Positions 7,351-15,419 of a stretch of 64,000 bases of DNA are shown piece after piece. Each line of letters begins with the position of its first letter. Position 1 is the first letter of the stretch. A program made the translations under genes and the position numbers. This DNA is from JAMQPK01 sp963761975 (GTDB lineage: Bacteria; Acidobacteriota; Vicinamibacteria; Vicinamibacterales; JAMQPK01). The notes beneath the pieces are model-generated. The model had not been told where the DNA came from. It made no database searches and saw nothing but the letters and a program-made list of their open reading frames with translations. Where the stretch lies: contig CAVXIR010000004.1 in assembly GCA_963761975.1 (NCBI GenBank), forward strand, positions 1,984,001 through 2,048,000. Reading direction: 5' to 3'.

Positions 7351-8357
7351 TTCGTCGTCAGCCCTTCCTTGAGAAATGCGATAAGAGGCGGGTACGTTTT
7401 CTCCGGCGCCTCGAAATGGGGAACGTGGCCAAGCCCCGGGATGAGATGCAGCTTTCCCTTGCCGTTCGGAATAGTGTCGGCAATGTGCTTCATGCGGGCT
7501 TGAAAGACGCTCGCTGGACCCGCCAGGCTGTCCTCGGCTCCTCCGAACGCCAGCGTCGGCGCCTTGATGTGCTCCCAATCATGGACGACAGGATCGAGAT
7601 ACGTCATCTGGCCGAGCAATGCCTGCACCATCGCGTAACGCGGCCAGTCGGCGCTCAGCGTCCATGCGTAGCGGATCCTCGGATACTTGTCGAACTCAGG
7701 TTTCCACGCCGATGGATTGTGCGAAAAATACCTGAAGATGCCGGCGTGAATCTGCTGATAGGTCGTGCCCAGATTTCGCTTGTACGCTTCATCCACGCTG
7801 CCCCATGGGCGTTCGAAGCGGGGATCGAGGAGGCCGATCGGGTTATAGATGACGACGCGCTCGGCCACATCGGGATACTGCGTGGCAAATCGAGCGGCCA
7901 GCATGCCGCCCATCGAGTGACCGACGATGAAGGCTCTGTCGATCTTGAGGTGCTGCAGCAGCAGGCGCGTGTTGCGTGCCATGTCGTGGAAGTTGTAGGG
8001 AATGATCGGCTTCGACGATCGGCCGAACCCGATTTGATCGGGCACGACCACGCGGAACCCTTCTTTCCGCAGCGCGTCGATTGGCCCACCCCAGTAGAAG
8101 CCGGCGAAGTTCATCCCGTGAAACAGCACGACGGTTTTGCCGTTCGGTTGTCCCTGCGCCGGCACGTCCATGTACGCCATCCGGATGTCCTGCCCGTACA
8201 ACGTCATGGGCAGATAGGCCACCGAATGCGGATACGGCACATCCTCGCAGGTGATGCTGGCGGGTTTGATATCGGTGGGCGTAGGCGGCGCCGAGGCTTG
8301 CCCGAGGACCACAGTTGGAACAAGCGTGAGCACGCAAGACACGAATAGGCGTTTCAT
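7347..8357 (-). CDS. Secreted alpha/beta-hydrolase
   Basis: 336 residues with a signal peptide (MKRLFVSCVLTLVPTVVLGQA) and GGGGAGG six bases before the start. The nucleophile elbow GHSMGG puts the catalytic Ser at about residue 148. The oxyanion region is LFHGMNFAGFYWGG, the acid lies in GGAEDSLAG and the His in GLGHVPHFE. The organisation is that of epoxide-hydrolase or haloperoxidase-like lipases and esterases acting in the periplasm. The gene is first in a two-gene unit with the SDR. The substrate is unknown. Confidence 0.88.
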   Translation of the reverse strand: MKRLFVSCVLTLVPTVVLGQASAPPTPTDIKPASITCEDVPYPHSVAYLPMTLYGQDIRMAYMDVPAQGQPNGKTVVLFHGMNFAGFYWGGPIDALRKEGFRVVVPDQIGFGRSSKPIIPYNFHDMARNTRLLLQHLKIDRAFIVGHSMGGMLAARFATQYPDVAERVVIYNPIGLLDPRFERPWGSVDEAYKRNLGTTYQQIHAGIFRYFSHNPSAWKPEFDKYPRIRYAWTLSADWPRYAMVQALLGQMTYLDPVVHDWEHIKAPTLAFGGAEDSLAGPASVFQARMKHIADTIPNGKGKLHLIPGLGHVPHFEAPEKTYPPLIAFLKEGLTTK

Positions 8358-8522
8358 GGAAAAGCCTCCCCTCAATCTCTGTGGCGCATTCTACAGCGAC
8401 AAATGCAAGACGTGCAGTAGGTCAATTCGACGCCTCAATGCTGCACGGCTGCAACAAGGAGCATCGCGCCGCAAAAGGCGCGTTGGCTTCCGCAAACACG
8501 ATGCTCGGTTCGTTTCACGCAA
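8358..8522. other. Spacer with imperfect hairpin
   Basis: A 165-bp gap between two tandem genes. It holds an imperfect stem, GAGCATCG...CGATGCTC, enclosing CGCGCC...GGCGCG (about 8458-8505), with no T-run. No gene is supported here. Confidence 0.4.
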
Positions 8523-9812
8523 CTACTGCGATTTGGTGCCTATTCTGTACAAATGCGTGAGGCTGCGGATGAAGATGGAGCCGTGGGCGACGGCCATCGA
8601 GGCGAGGGTGGCGCCGTTGAGCTCGCTGGTCGAGAGTTTCTGGAACGTCTTTCCGGGAACGATGACCGTGGCCACGCCCTCTTCACTGAGGAAATAGATC
8701 CGGCCATCAGCGAAAATCGGCGACGCCGAGTGGTTGCCGCCCACGCGCTGCTGCCAATGAAGCTTGCCGGTTTTCGCATCCACGCACGTGGCGATTCCGA
8801 GGTCGTTGATGATATACAGCTCGTCGCCGACGAGCAGCGGCGAGGGCGTATACGGCGCTCCGCGGGTCATCGACCAGGCAATGTGGGTATTCGTCACATC
8901 CCCGGTCCCGTCGGCCCGTACGGCCAATAACGCGGGCTCCTGAAACCCGGTAGCAATGTAGACGAGGCCGTGGCCGAAGACCGGACGTGGTACGTTGGAA
9001 AACCCATCCTCGTACCGCACGTACCAGATTTCCTTGCCGGTTTCCGGATTGTAGGACGTGGCACGGTAGGCGCCAACGCTGAAGAGTTGATCGCGCCCGC
9101 CGACGGAAATCACGAGCGGCGTCGTGTACGCCTGGTCGAACGGCTTCCGGCGCTCGGTTTTCCAACGAGCCTTGCCGGTATTTTTGTCGAGCGCTATCAC
9201 CCATGCTTCGTAGTGGCCGTCACCGCTGAAGACCAGGAGATCCTTGTAAAGCGTCGGGGATCCGCCGGCGCCATGCTGCGACGCGTAGGGAAAACGCCCC
9301 TTCCAGACAATCGCCCCGGACGCCGTATCGATGGCCGCCGTGCCGTCACCACCGAAGTGCAGGTACACACGGTTGTTCTCGACGATCGGGGTCGGAGACG
9401 CGTGGCTGTTTTTGGGATTCTTGAGATCGGCGCTCGGCAACCGGAAGACCTCGACGTTGACAAGCTCTTTGCCGGTCTCGACATCGAACGCCAACGCACG
9501 CAACGACACGCCGCGCGCTTCTTCAACTGCCGTCGTCACCCACACGCGCCCGTCCGCAATGACAGGTGACGACCATCCTCGCCCGCGAATGGCCGTTCTC
9601 CAAACGACGTTCTTCGTCTCGCTCCAGTCGAGCGGCAGATTGGTTTCTGACGATTGTCCTTGGCCGGTCGGACCGCGAAACTGTGGCCATTCTTCACGCT
9701 GCTGCCCTCTGGGCGCAGCCAGCGCGATGAGAACGAAGAACGAAAAACGAAGAACGAATAGCGCAACGTTCGGGCGCTTGGCGTTGGGGCGCGACACTAT
9801 TCGTTTTTCCAT
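8523..9812 (-). CDS. Secreted PQQ-like beta-propeller protein (BamB-like)
   Basis: 429 residues. After an N-terminal hydrophobic segment the protein has WPQFRGPTGQG, the typical opening of 'PQQ-binding-like beta-propeller' proteins. It then shows repeated blades with AFDVETGKE, AIDTASGAIVWKG, ALDKNTGKARW, YNPETGKEIWY and VDAKTGKLHWQQ. No catalytic PQQ dehydrogenase residues or heme motifs are apparent, so a binding or scaffold role is more likely. The hydrophobic core of its export signal (about residues 17-33) is encoded by the CGAAGAACGAA repeat block, an unusual case of repeat DNA forming a signal peptide. It lies directly downstream of the PQQ dehydrogenase. Confidence 0.82.
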   Translation of the reverse strand: MEKRIVSRPNAKRPNVALFVLRFSFFVLIALAAPRGQQREEWPQFRGPTGQGQSSETNLPLDWSETKNVVWRTAIRGRGWSSPVIADGRVWVTTAVEEARGVSLRALAFDVETGKELVNVEVFRLPSADLKNPKNSHASPTPIVENNRVYLHFGGDGTAAIDTASGAIVWKGRFPYASQHGAGGSPTLYKDLLVFSGDGHYEAWVIALDKNTGKARWKTERRKPFDQAYTTPLVISVGGRDQLFSVGAYRATSYNPETGKEIWYVRYEDGFSNVPRPVFGHGLVYIATGFQEPALLAVRADGTGDVTNTHIAWSMTRGAPYTPSPLLVGDELYIINDLGIATCVDAKTGKLHWQQRVGGNHSASPIFADGRIYFLSEEGVATVIVPGKTFQKLSTSELNGATLASMAVAHGSIFIRSLTHLYRIGTKSQ

Positions 9813-9826
9813 TTTCGTTTTTCGTT
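9731..9826. repeat. Inverted GAACGAA / TTCGTTTTT repeats overlapping two gene ends (block E)
   Basis: The left arm 9731-9760 repeats GAACGAA and the right arm 9797-9826 repeats TTCGTTTTT, separated by 36 bp, so the block can form a long hairpin. It lies inside the first 27 codons of the propeller gene and reaches the stop of the PQQ dehydrogenase gene. Confidence 0.85.
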
Positions 9827-11750
9827 ACTTCGATCCACGTAACGCAAACACGTAATACCCCTGCGACTCGGACTCTCCGGCCTCCCACGCGATATTGCCC
9901 TCAGCGGGCTTTTCGAAGCTGCTCCCGTAGAACGCCACGAACTGACGCCCGTTCACTTCATACACGGACGGAATGCCGGCGAAATTGGGGGGCATCTTCT
10001 TTTCCCAGAGAATCTTGCCGTTGTCTTTGTCGTAGGCGCGCACGGTGCGATCGCCGAAGTGGGCGATGAAAATGAGGCCGCCGGCCGTCACGACAGGCCC
10101 GTTGCGATGCGCGCGATAGTTGTTGCCCGTGTTGGTAATCCCCTTCGCCGCGAGCGACGGCACGACGCCAAACGGTGCCTGCCACTTGATGTCGCCGCTA
10201 TTCAGATCGTAGGCCGTAATCTGCGCCCATGGCGGGCTCATCGCGTTCAATCCGTTTTCTGCGAAAAACATTGACCCGAGACGGCCGATATAGCGTGGCT
10301 GCGGTGCCATTCGGCTGACTGCCTCACTGTCTTCCACAAGCGTCAGCGGTGCGTGCAGTGCGGGCTGATCGGACGACCGCACGTAGAGGCTGCCGGTTTC
10401 CGGATCCGCCGCTGCGCCACCCCAATTCGCACCGCCGAGCTCACCGGGCACCGAAATCTGACTCTGCGTGATGCTGAGCGGCGTGAAGATGCCCTCGTTG
10501 CGCGACTTCCTCATGATGCCGATGATGCGCTGACGTTCCCCTTCGTCGAGGTAAGGATTCACATCCGCTTCGGTAAACTTCAATCGCGAAAACGGCGCCG
10601 GCCGGGTCGGAAACGGCTGCGTCATGGACGACTGCTCACCCGGCACGTCAGTCTGCGGCACTGGCCGCTCCTCAATCGGCCAGATCGGGTTGCCCGTCAC
10701 ACGATCGAACACATACAGCAGGCCGAACTTCGTCGCCTGCGCAACGATGTCGACCGGCTTGCCGTTGTGCCTCACCGTCAAGAGCTTCGGCCCGGTAACC
10801 AGGTCGTAGTCCCACAGATCGTGATGAAGTATCTGATAATGCCAGAGTCGCTTGCCCGTCCGGAGATCGAGTGCGAGCAAGGTGTTGCCGAAGAGGTTGT
10901 TGCCTTTTCGATCGCCGCCCCAGAGATCGAAGGTCGGCGAACCTGTCGGAAAATAGCCGATGCCACGCTGGTCGTCGATGGCAAACTCGGCCCAGGTGTT
11001 GGCGCCGCCGGCCGTCTTCCACGCGTCGGGCGGCCAGGTCTCGTAGCCGAACTCACCTGGACGCGGGATGGTGTGGAACGTCCACACGTGTTTGCCGGTC
11101 AGCACGTCGAACGCGCGGATATCGCCCGGTGGCGAGTTGTACCCTTCGCCAGGAGCGGAACCCAGCACGAGCAGGTTGCCCCACACCTGCCCGGGCGATC
11201 CAGACTGCGCGCCGCCGGTCGGCGTGGGCGTTCGGCCGAGGCCATCACGCAGGTTCACGAGGCCGTTGGTGCCGAAGCTGGTGACCGGCTTCCCAGTCCG
11301 GGCGTCGAGCTGTTGCAGATAACTGCGTGATGCGAAGATGATGCGCCGATCCGAACGGTCTGTGTTCTCCCAGTAATTGAAGCCGCGATTGGTCGGCGTG
11401 CCCTCGGTATCGAACCGCCAGATTTCCTTGCCCGTCACGGCGTCCAGCGCGAACACCGCGCTGTCCTTCCCAACCACATACATCACGTTGTCTACGACGA
11501 GCGGGCTAAAGGCGAAACGGCCGACCGGCCCGGGGGCAGGATAGAACCACTGCAACTCGAGTTGATGGACGTTCGTTTTGTTGATCTGCTTGAGTGCTGA
11601 GTACTGCGCTCCTTCGATGCTGCCGCCAGGCTGGCTCCAGGTGGTATACAACCGCGGGCCGCTCTGTCCGCTCAAAGTGCTGTGGTAAGCGGGCGCCACA
11701 CTCAGCAGTCCGCCCGCAACGGCGACCGCCAAGACGCGTCTAAGACTCAT
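9825..11750 (-). CDS. PQQ-dependent (quinoprotein) dehydrogenase, secreted
   Basis: 641 residues from MSLRRVLAVAVAGGLLSVAPA, a signal peptide. An eight-bladed quinoprotein propeller follows: YTTWSQPGGSIEGAQYSAL, VFALDAVTGKEIWRFD, GNTLLALDLRTGKRLWHYQ, then HHDLWDYDL, a conserved active-site motif of the glucose/alcohol quinoproteins. No CxxCH heme motif is present, unlike the paralogue at 45503-47731, so electrons must pass to a separate acceptor. It oxidises sugars or alcohols in the periplasm. It is co-oriented with the cyclase and the ThuA protein upstream, and that neighbourhood is repeated at 43.6-47.7 kb. Confidence 0.88.
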   Translation of the reverse strand: MSLRRVLAVAVAGGLLSVAPAYHSTLSGQSGPRLYTTWSQPGGSIEGAQYSALKQINKTNVHQLELQWFYPAPGPVGRFAFSPLVVDNVMYVVGKDSAVFALDAVTGKEIWRFDTEGTPTNRGFNYWENTDRSDRRIIFASRSYLQQLDARTGKPVTSFGTNGLVNLRDGLGRTPTPTGGAQSGSPGQVWGNLLVLGSAPGEGYNSPPGDIRAFDVLTGKHVWTFHTIPRPGEFGYETWPPDAWKTAGGANTWAEFAIDDQRGIGYFPTGSPTFDLWGGDRKGNNLFGNTLLALDLRTGKRLWHYQILHHDLWDYDLVTGPKLLTVRHNGKPVDIVAQATKFGLLYVFDRVTGNPIWPIEERPVPQTDVPGEQSSMTQPFPTRPAPFSRLKFTEADVNPYLDEGERQRIIGIMRKSRNEGIFTPLSITQSQISVPGELGGANWGGAAADPETGSLYVRSSDQPALHAPLTLVEDSEAVSRMAPQPRYIGRLGSMFFAENGLNAMSPPWAQITAYDLNSGDIKWQAPFGVVPSLAAKGITNTGNNYRAHRNGPVVTAGGLIFIAHFGDRTVRAYDKDNGKILWEKKMPPNFAGIPSVYEVNGRQFVAFYGSSFEKPAEGNIAWEAGESESQGYYVFALRGSK

Positions 11751-11760
11751 ATCAACGCCT

Positions 11761-11805
11761 TCCAATCTGCCAATCTACCAACCTGCGAATCTGCGAATTC
11801 ACCTA
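11761..11805. repeat. AATCTGCC short-unit repeat (block F)
   Basis: Degenerate AATCTGCC/AATCTACC units fill the spacer upstream of the PQQ dehydrogenase. The same unit occurs in block G (12783-12891), on the other side of the cyclase gene. Confidence 0.8.
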
Positions 11806-11818
11806 CTCGTCGTGTCGG

Positions 11819-12781
11819 TCACCGGATGGCCACCGGCGCAACCGTCGACCCCGTGGCACCCAGAATTTTCAGCGGCTGGATGATGAACGCGAACTCGTAC
11901 ACCTGCTTGCCTGCCAGCTCGTCGAGCTTCAGGTTTTCGAGGAGGTGGACGCCATGGACGACAAGCGTTATCTGGTGGACCGGGTTGTTCAGATTCGGAT
12001 CAGGATCGGGGGTGACGCCGACCGGGCCGTTGTCGATGCCAATCAGCATGGGATCCTGCTTGACCAGCCATTCGGCGGATGCGGTCGTCAAGCCGGGATT
12101 CGTCTTCAGGTAGCGTTCCCCCTCTTTGTCCCATAAGCGGCCCCAACCAGTGTTGACGATCACCGCATCGCCCGGCTGCAGCGTGAGCTTCTGGCGCTTG
12201 AGCGCCGCCTGCAGATCATCAACGGTAATGGGATACGTGGCGGGCAGCATCTCGACACCCTTCAGCGCAGCCACGTCGATGAGGACGCCGCGCGTCATGA
12301 GCGTGCCGACCTTCTCGATACCAAGCTTTGTGAATCCCCCACGCCCCGCTACCTCGTCCAGTTTCACGCAGTTGTACAGGCTGTCGCCGATCGTCTGGTG
12401 CGTGAATCCGTCGAACTGTGTCCCCACCTGGCCCATTTCGGTGAACATGATTTCTTCGTTACTCCCGCGGCGGTTGGAGCCGGTGTTCATGTTCGTCCGC
12501 TTGACGTGCATCTCGAACCGCCGGCCGACCGAGAAGGGCATGTCGGTCTTGAGAACATGCCCTAGCTCGATCGTCTCGCCAGTGCGAATCAGCTTGGCCG
12601 CGCGCAGGACGCTGTCGGGCTTCATGTGATTGCCCGACCCGCGCTCGTCTGCTGCACCCCATTTCGAGGGACAGCGTTGGGCGTCGCTCGGTGGCGACCA
12701 CGACTGGGCGTTGGCAGGTGTCGCCAGACAGACCGACACGAGAACAAGAACGGCGATAAGGCGAGTGGTGTCTCTCAGCAT
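11819..12781 (-). CDS. Secreted cyclase-family (kynurenine formamidase-like) hydrolase
   Basis: 320 residues with a signal peptide (LRDTTRLIAVLVLVSVCLATPANAQ). The cyclase-family core is visible: ETIELGHVLKTDMP, the metal region GQVGTQFDGFTHQ in place of the usual HxGTHxDxPxH, VLIDVAAL, and PGDAVIVNTGW. The first His of the canonical motif is replaced by Gln (GQVGTQ), a difference seen in the 'polyketide cyclase/dehydratase-like' secreted branch. The gene sits between the PQQ dehydrogenase and the ThuA gene, suggesting work on an oxidised product such as a lactone or amide. That link is inferred. There is no Shine-Dalgarno sequence, as the upstream DNA is repeat block G. Confidence 0.8.
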   Translation of the reverse strand: MLRDTTRLIAVLVLVSVCLATPANAQSWSPPSDAQRCPSKWGAADERGSGNHMKPDSVLRAAKLIRTGETIELGHVLKTDMPFSVGRRFEMHVKRTNMNTGSNRRGSNEEIMFTEMGQVGTQFDGFTHQTIGDSLYNCVKLDEVAGRGGFTKLGIEKVGTLMTRGVLIDVAALKGVEMLPATYPITVDDLQAALKRQKLTLQPGDAVIVNTGWGRLWDKEGERYLKTNPGLTTASAEWLVKQDPMLIGIDNGPVGVTPDPDPNLNNPVHQITLVVHGVHLLENLKLDELAGKQVYEFAFIIQPLKILGATGSTVAPVAIR

Positions 12782-12782
12782 T

Positions 12783-12891
12783 GTCAGATTCGCAGATTGG
12801 TAGATTGGTAGATTAAATTCGCAGATTGATCGACGGATTGGTGAATGCCTGGAATCTGCCAATCTGTGAATCTCTCAATCTGCGAATTCAC
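12783..12891. repeat. Inverted AGATTGG / CAATCTG repeats (block G)
   Basis: The left part repeats GCAGATTGGTAGATTGG and the right part (from about 12853) repeats CCAATCTGTGAATCTC, so the two halves are complementary. It fills the spacer between the ThuA gene stop and the cyclase start. Confidence 0.85.
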
Positions 12892-12897
12892 GGTTTG

Positions 12898-14775
12898 CTA
12901 ATTTGTCCTTTTCACCTTCGCCGACGGCGTCTCGTCCGTCGGCAGATCGCCGAGCAGATACTGAATCGCGGCCAGCAGGTGACCGGTCCACCGCTTGTCG
13001 GTGTACATGATCGTCGTGTGGCCGAGCGGCGTGAAGTACGTGCGGCCTTTGCCGTAACCCTTCACCCAGGCTACCCCGTAATCCTGATCGGGCCGCGTGC
13101 TGAGCTCGCTGAACCGCCCGCCGAATCCGCGATCCGATTTCTCGACGTCGATGCTCATCAAGACGTGCTGTTTTTCGCGCGAGTACGGCGAGTACGGCGG
13201 GAAGATGTAGAACTCGTCGGTGTGCGTGAACGGCTGGCTGCCAAACGGCTTCATCAGGGGGCTGTTCGAATCCTCGATCTTGAGAACCTGCTCTTCGACG
13301 CGGTGTTGCCCCGCCCAGCCGCCCATCATGTCGGCAAATTCAGGCCAATTGAGGTTCGCGTACGTCACCGCGTGATTGCCGCCCAGGCCGCCGCCTTCGC
13401 GGATGTAGCGCAGGATACTCTCGCGCACTTCGGGATCGTTGTGCACCATGCCGCACACGTTGTTGAAGAAGACGGCGTCGAACTCCTTGATCTTCGGATA
13501 TTTCAACATCTCCTGATCGTTGCTGAACGTCGGCGTGAACGCGCCGGTGTGCTTCGCCATCAGCTCGATCATGTAATTGCCGTGCGGGATCGTGCTGTGG
13601 CCCGAGTACATCTGGATGTCGGTGACGAGCAGCTTGCGCGGACGCGCCGGCTTCGCCGGGGCCTCCCGCGGAATGGCGGCGTCGATCTCGGCGCGCATCG
13701 CGGCTTCGAGACGATCGCCGCCGCGAATCTGGCCGGCCGCCGTCTTCAACATATCGTTCACACGGGCCGACATCGCGGGCCACATCACGCGCTCGAACCC
13801 GGCGACGTTCTTCATCATGTCGGCTTCAGTCGCGCCAGTCGACTCGACGGTAATAGACAGCGGCTTGATGCCCTGCTCGTAGACCGCGAGGAAGAACTCG
13901 CCGAGCCCAGCAGCGCCTTCACCGATAGGAACGACGCGGCCCCGAGCGCCGAGCGCGCTCCGATCGGAGGCCGTCACGTGCAGCAGCCTGTCCTTCACGA
14001 ACACCAAGCCATTCACGGCTTTGATGCCGGCCTGTGCCCAGCCGCCGAGATGTGCGCTGACGCCCAGCCGCTTGCTGCGGCCTTCGAGCATGGACATCAC
14101 AGTCTTGGGATCGCCTTTGCTCTCGAGCGCGACATTGATCTCGAACTCCTGCGCGAGCTTGTCGAGCTCAGCGAGATTCGCCGCATCAGCGCTCGTAATG
14201 ACGAGCGGCACGTTAATCGACTTGACGAACTCGAACACCCGCCGCCGCATGGCGGGGTCGGCCCCGATGTTGTCAACTCGATAGGCCATGATCGACTCGG
14301 CAATCTCGCGGAGACGATAGACGACGGCGGCGCGCTCGTTTGCTTGAAGGCGCTGGTCGAGCGGCTTCGGCACTTCGAAGCTGGTGATCTGCGTGCTCGA
14401 GGCTTCGACGGAGGCGAAGGGGATCACATCCGCCTTCGCGAGTGCGTCGGAAAAGGTCATCCCTTTGAGCGCCGTGGTGGGCATCGCCACGCGCCAGCCG
14501 AACCACATGTTGTTATCGGGAGCCCCCATGCGAATCGTGGCGAGACCACCGCCGTTCGGCCGCTTCGAGACCGACGGCACCGGGGGCGGCTGTTGGGGGG
14601 CGCCGCCGCCGCGACCACCTCTGCCTCCCTGCCCCTGTCCTGCCGGCGCAGGTGGCGCTTGCTGCGCCGCCCGAATGACTCCCGCGGCGTCCCGAGCCCA
14701 GTCGAGGGGAGCGAGATTGACGGCAGCGCTCGCCAGTGCGAAGAGAAAAATCGCCAGACACACACGTGTTTTCAT
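12898..14775 (-). CDS. Secreted TIM-barrel (sugar isomerase-like) + ThuA fusion protein
   Basis: 625 residues from MKTRVCLAIFLFALASAAV, with AAGGGG upstream. A low-complexity Gly/Gln/Pro linker lies at about residues 35-70. Residues about 75-270 resemble a sugar phosphate isomerase/epimerase TIM barrel (FASVEASSTQITSFEVPKPLD, AYRVDNIGADP, NVALESKGDPKTV). Residues about 370-600 are a ThuA trehalose-utilisation domain (RKLLVTDIQMYSGHSTIPHGNYMIELM, FDAVFFNNVCG, GGGLGGNHAV, YGKGRTYFTPLGHT). ThuA domains are glutamine-amidotransferase-like and act in disaccharide catabolism. A second copy of this fusion is at 43621-45450, also next to a PQQ dehydrogenase. A TTTACCGCTAAAG site lies 75 bp upstream. 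Confidence 0.85.
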   Translation of the reverse strand: MKTRVCLAIFLFALASAAVNLAPLDWARDAAGVIRAAQQAPPAPAGQGQGGRGGRGGGAPQQPPPVPSVSKRPNGGGLATIRMGAPDNNMWFGWRVAMPTTALKGMTFSDALAKADVIPFASVEASSTQITSFEVPKPLDQRLQANERAAVVYRLREIAESIMAYRVDNIGADPAMRRRVFEFVKSINVPLVITSADAANLAELDKLAQEFEINVALESKGDPKTVMSMLEGRSKRLGVSAHLGGWAQAGIKAVNGLVFVKDRLLHVTASDRSALGARGRVVPIGEGAAGLGEFFLAVYEQGIKPLSITVESTGATEADMMKNVAGFERVMWPAMSARVNDMLKTAAGQIRGGDRLEAAMRAEIDAAIPREAPAKPARPRKLLVTDIQMYSGHSTIPHGNYMIELMAKHTGAFTPTFSNDQEMLKYPKIKEFDAVFFNNVCGMVHNDPEVRESILRYIREGGGLGGNHAVTYANLNWPEFADMMGGWAGQHRVEEQVLKIEDSNSPLMKPFGSQPFTHTDEFYIFPPYSPYSREKQHVLMSIDVEKSDRGFGGRFSELSTRPDQDYGVAWVKGYGKGRTYFTPLGHTTIMYTDKRWTGHLLAAIQYLLGDLPTDETPSAKVKRTN

Positions 14776-14849
14776 GGCCCTACCCCTTCTCAGGACACAC
14801 AAACAGCGCCGGGAACAAAACAGGTCCTTTATGACAGAAACGCGCCTAG

Positions 14850-14862
14850 TTTACCGCTAAAG
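14850..14862. promoter_or_regulatory. Putative LacI-type operator upstream of the ThuA gene
   Basis: TTTACCGCTAAAG, an imperfect dyad with central CG. Related sites lie at 35543-35576, 47753-47766 and 60889-60901, each upstream of a gene. LacI-family operators have this central CG symmetry. The regulator is not in the window. Confidence 0.4.
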
Positions 14863-14874
14863 CGAACGACGCAC

Positions 14875-14928
14875 GCGCAACTAAGTTGCGCCTGCCGCGC
14901 GACCGTCGGCGGACGTAGGGCGCAACTT
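14875..14928. repeat. REP-like palindrome GCGCAACTAAGTTGCGC with inverted partner
   Basis: A 17-nt perfect palindrome (14875-14891) is followed 24 bp later by GGCGCAACTT, which pairs with AAGTTGCGCC of the first. It ends at the stop of the DinB gene. A related palindrome is at 45470-45489. Confidence 0.75.
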
Positions 14929-15419
14929 CAGTGGCGCCGGGGATTGAGTCGTTTCAGCAGTTGAATCTGGCCGGCGTGGTAGAGGTCGTGGGCCGCGACG
15001 CCTGAGAGCAGCGCAAAATTACTGACTTTCGCACCGGCTGGAATGCGTTGGAGATCTTTCCCCGACAGGTGCAGCACCGCCTGCCGCAGCGTGGCATGCA
15101 TCTCGTCGAGCAGTTCCACGTCGGCCCGCCACGCCTTGTCACCCGCCCGAGCGACGTCGATCGGGCGCGCGAACCAGTTCGAGCCTTTCAGCGCGAACGA
15201 TCCCCGCGTGCCGCCAGTGAAACGTCGTGCGCCGGCATATTTCCAATATGCCGCATGGACGACGATCTCCCAGATGTTGTGCCGGTTCGAAGACGGGCGC
15301 CATGCGGCCTGGGCGGCTGTGACACGCCGCACCGAGCCCCGAAGATTGGTGCCATGCCACGATGGCTTGTCGTAGGCCTGATCGATGATCGCGAGAAGCT
15401 GAGCGACCTCGGGATTCAT
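14928..15419 (-). CDS. DinB-family protein
   Basis: 163 residues. The ATG overlaps the stop of the M28 peptidase (ATGA), so it is co-translated. The DinB four-helix metal site appears as NIWEIVVHAAYWKY (first His) and SGVAAHDLYHAGQIQLLKRL (HDxYHxGQI, two further His). Relatives include metal-dependent thiol transferases and many uncharacterised stress proteins. The function here is unknown. Confidence 0.85.
   Translation of the reverse strand: MNPEVAQLLAIIDQAYDKPSWHGTNLRGSVRRVTAAQAAWRPSSNRHNIWEIVVHAAYWKYAGARRFTGGTRGSFALKGSNWFARPIDVARAGDKAWRADVELLDEMHATLRQAVLHLSGKDLQRIPAGAKVSNFALLSGVAAHDLYHAGQIQLLKRLNPRRH

Noticed and set aside
12826..14964. A 712-codon open stretch on the plus strand, and similar ones at 34-1239, 21732-23285 and 43672-45357
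   Set aside because: They are antisense shadows of well-supported minus-strand genes in GC-rich DNA, lack family resemblance, and have no ribosome binding sites.
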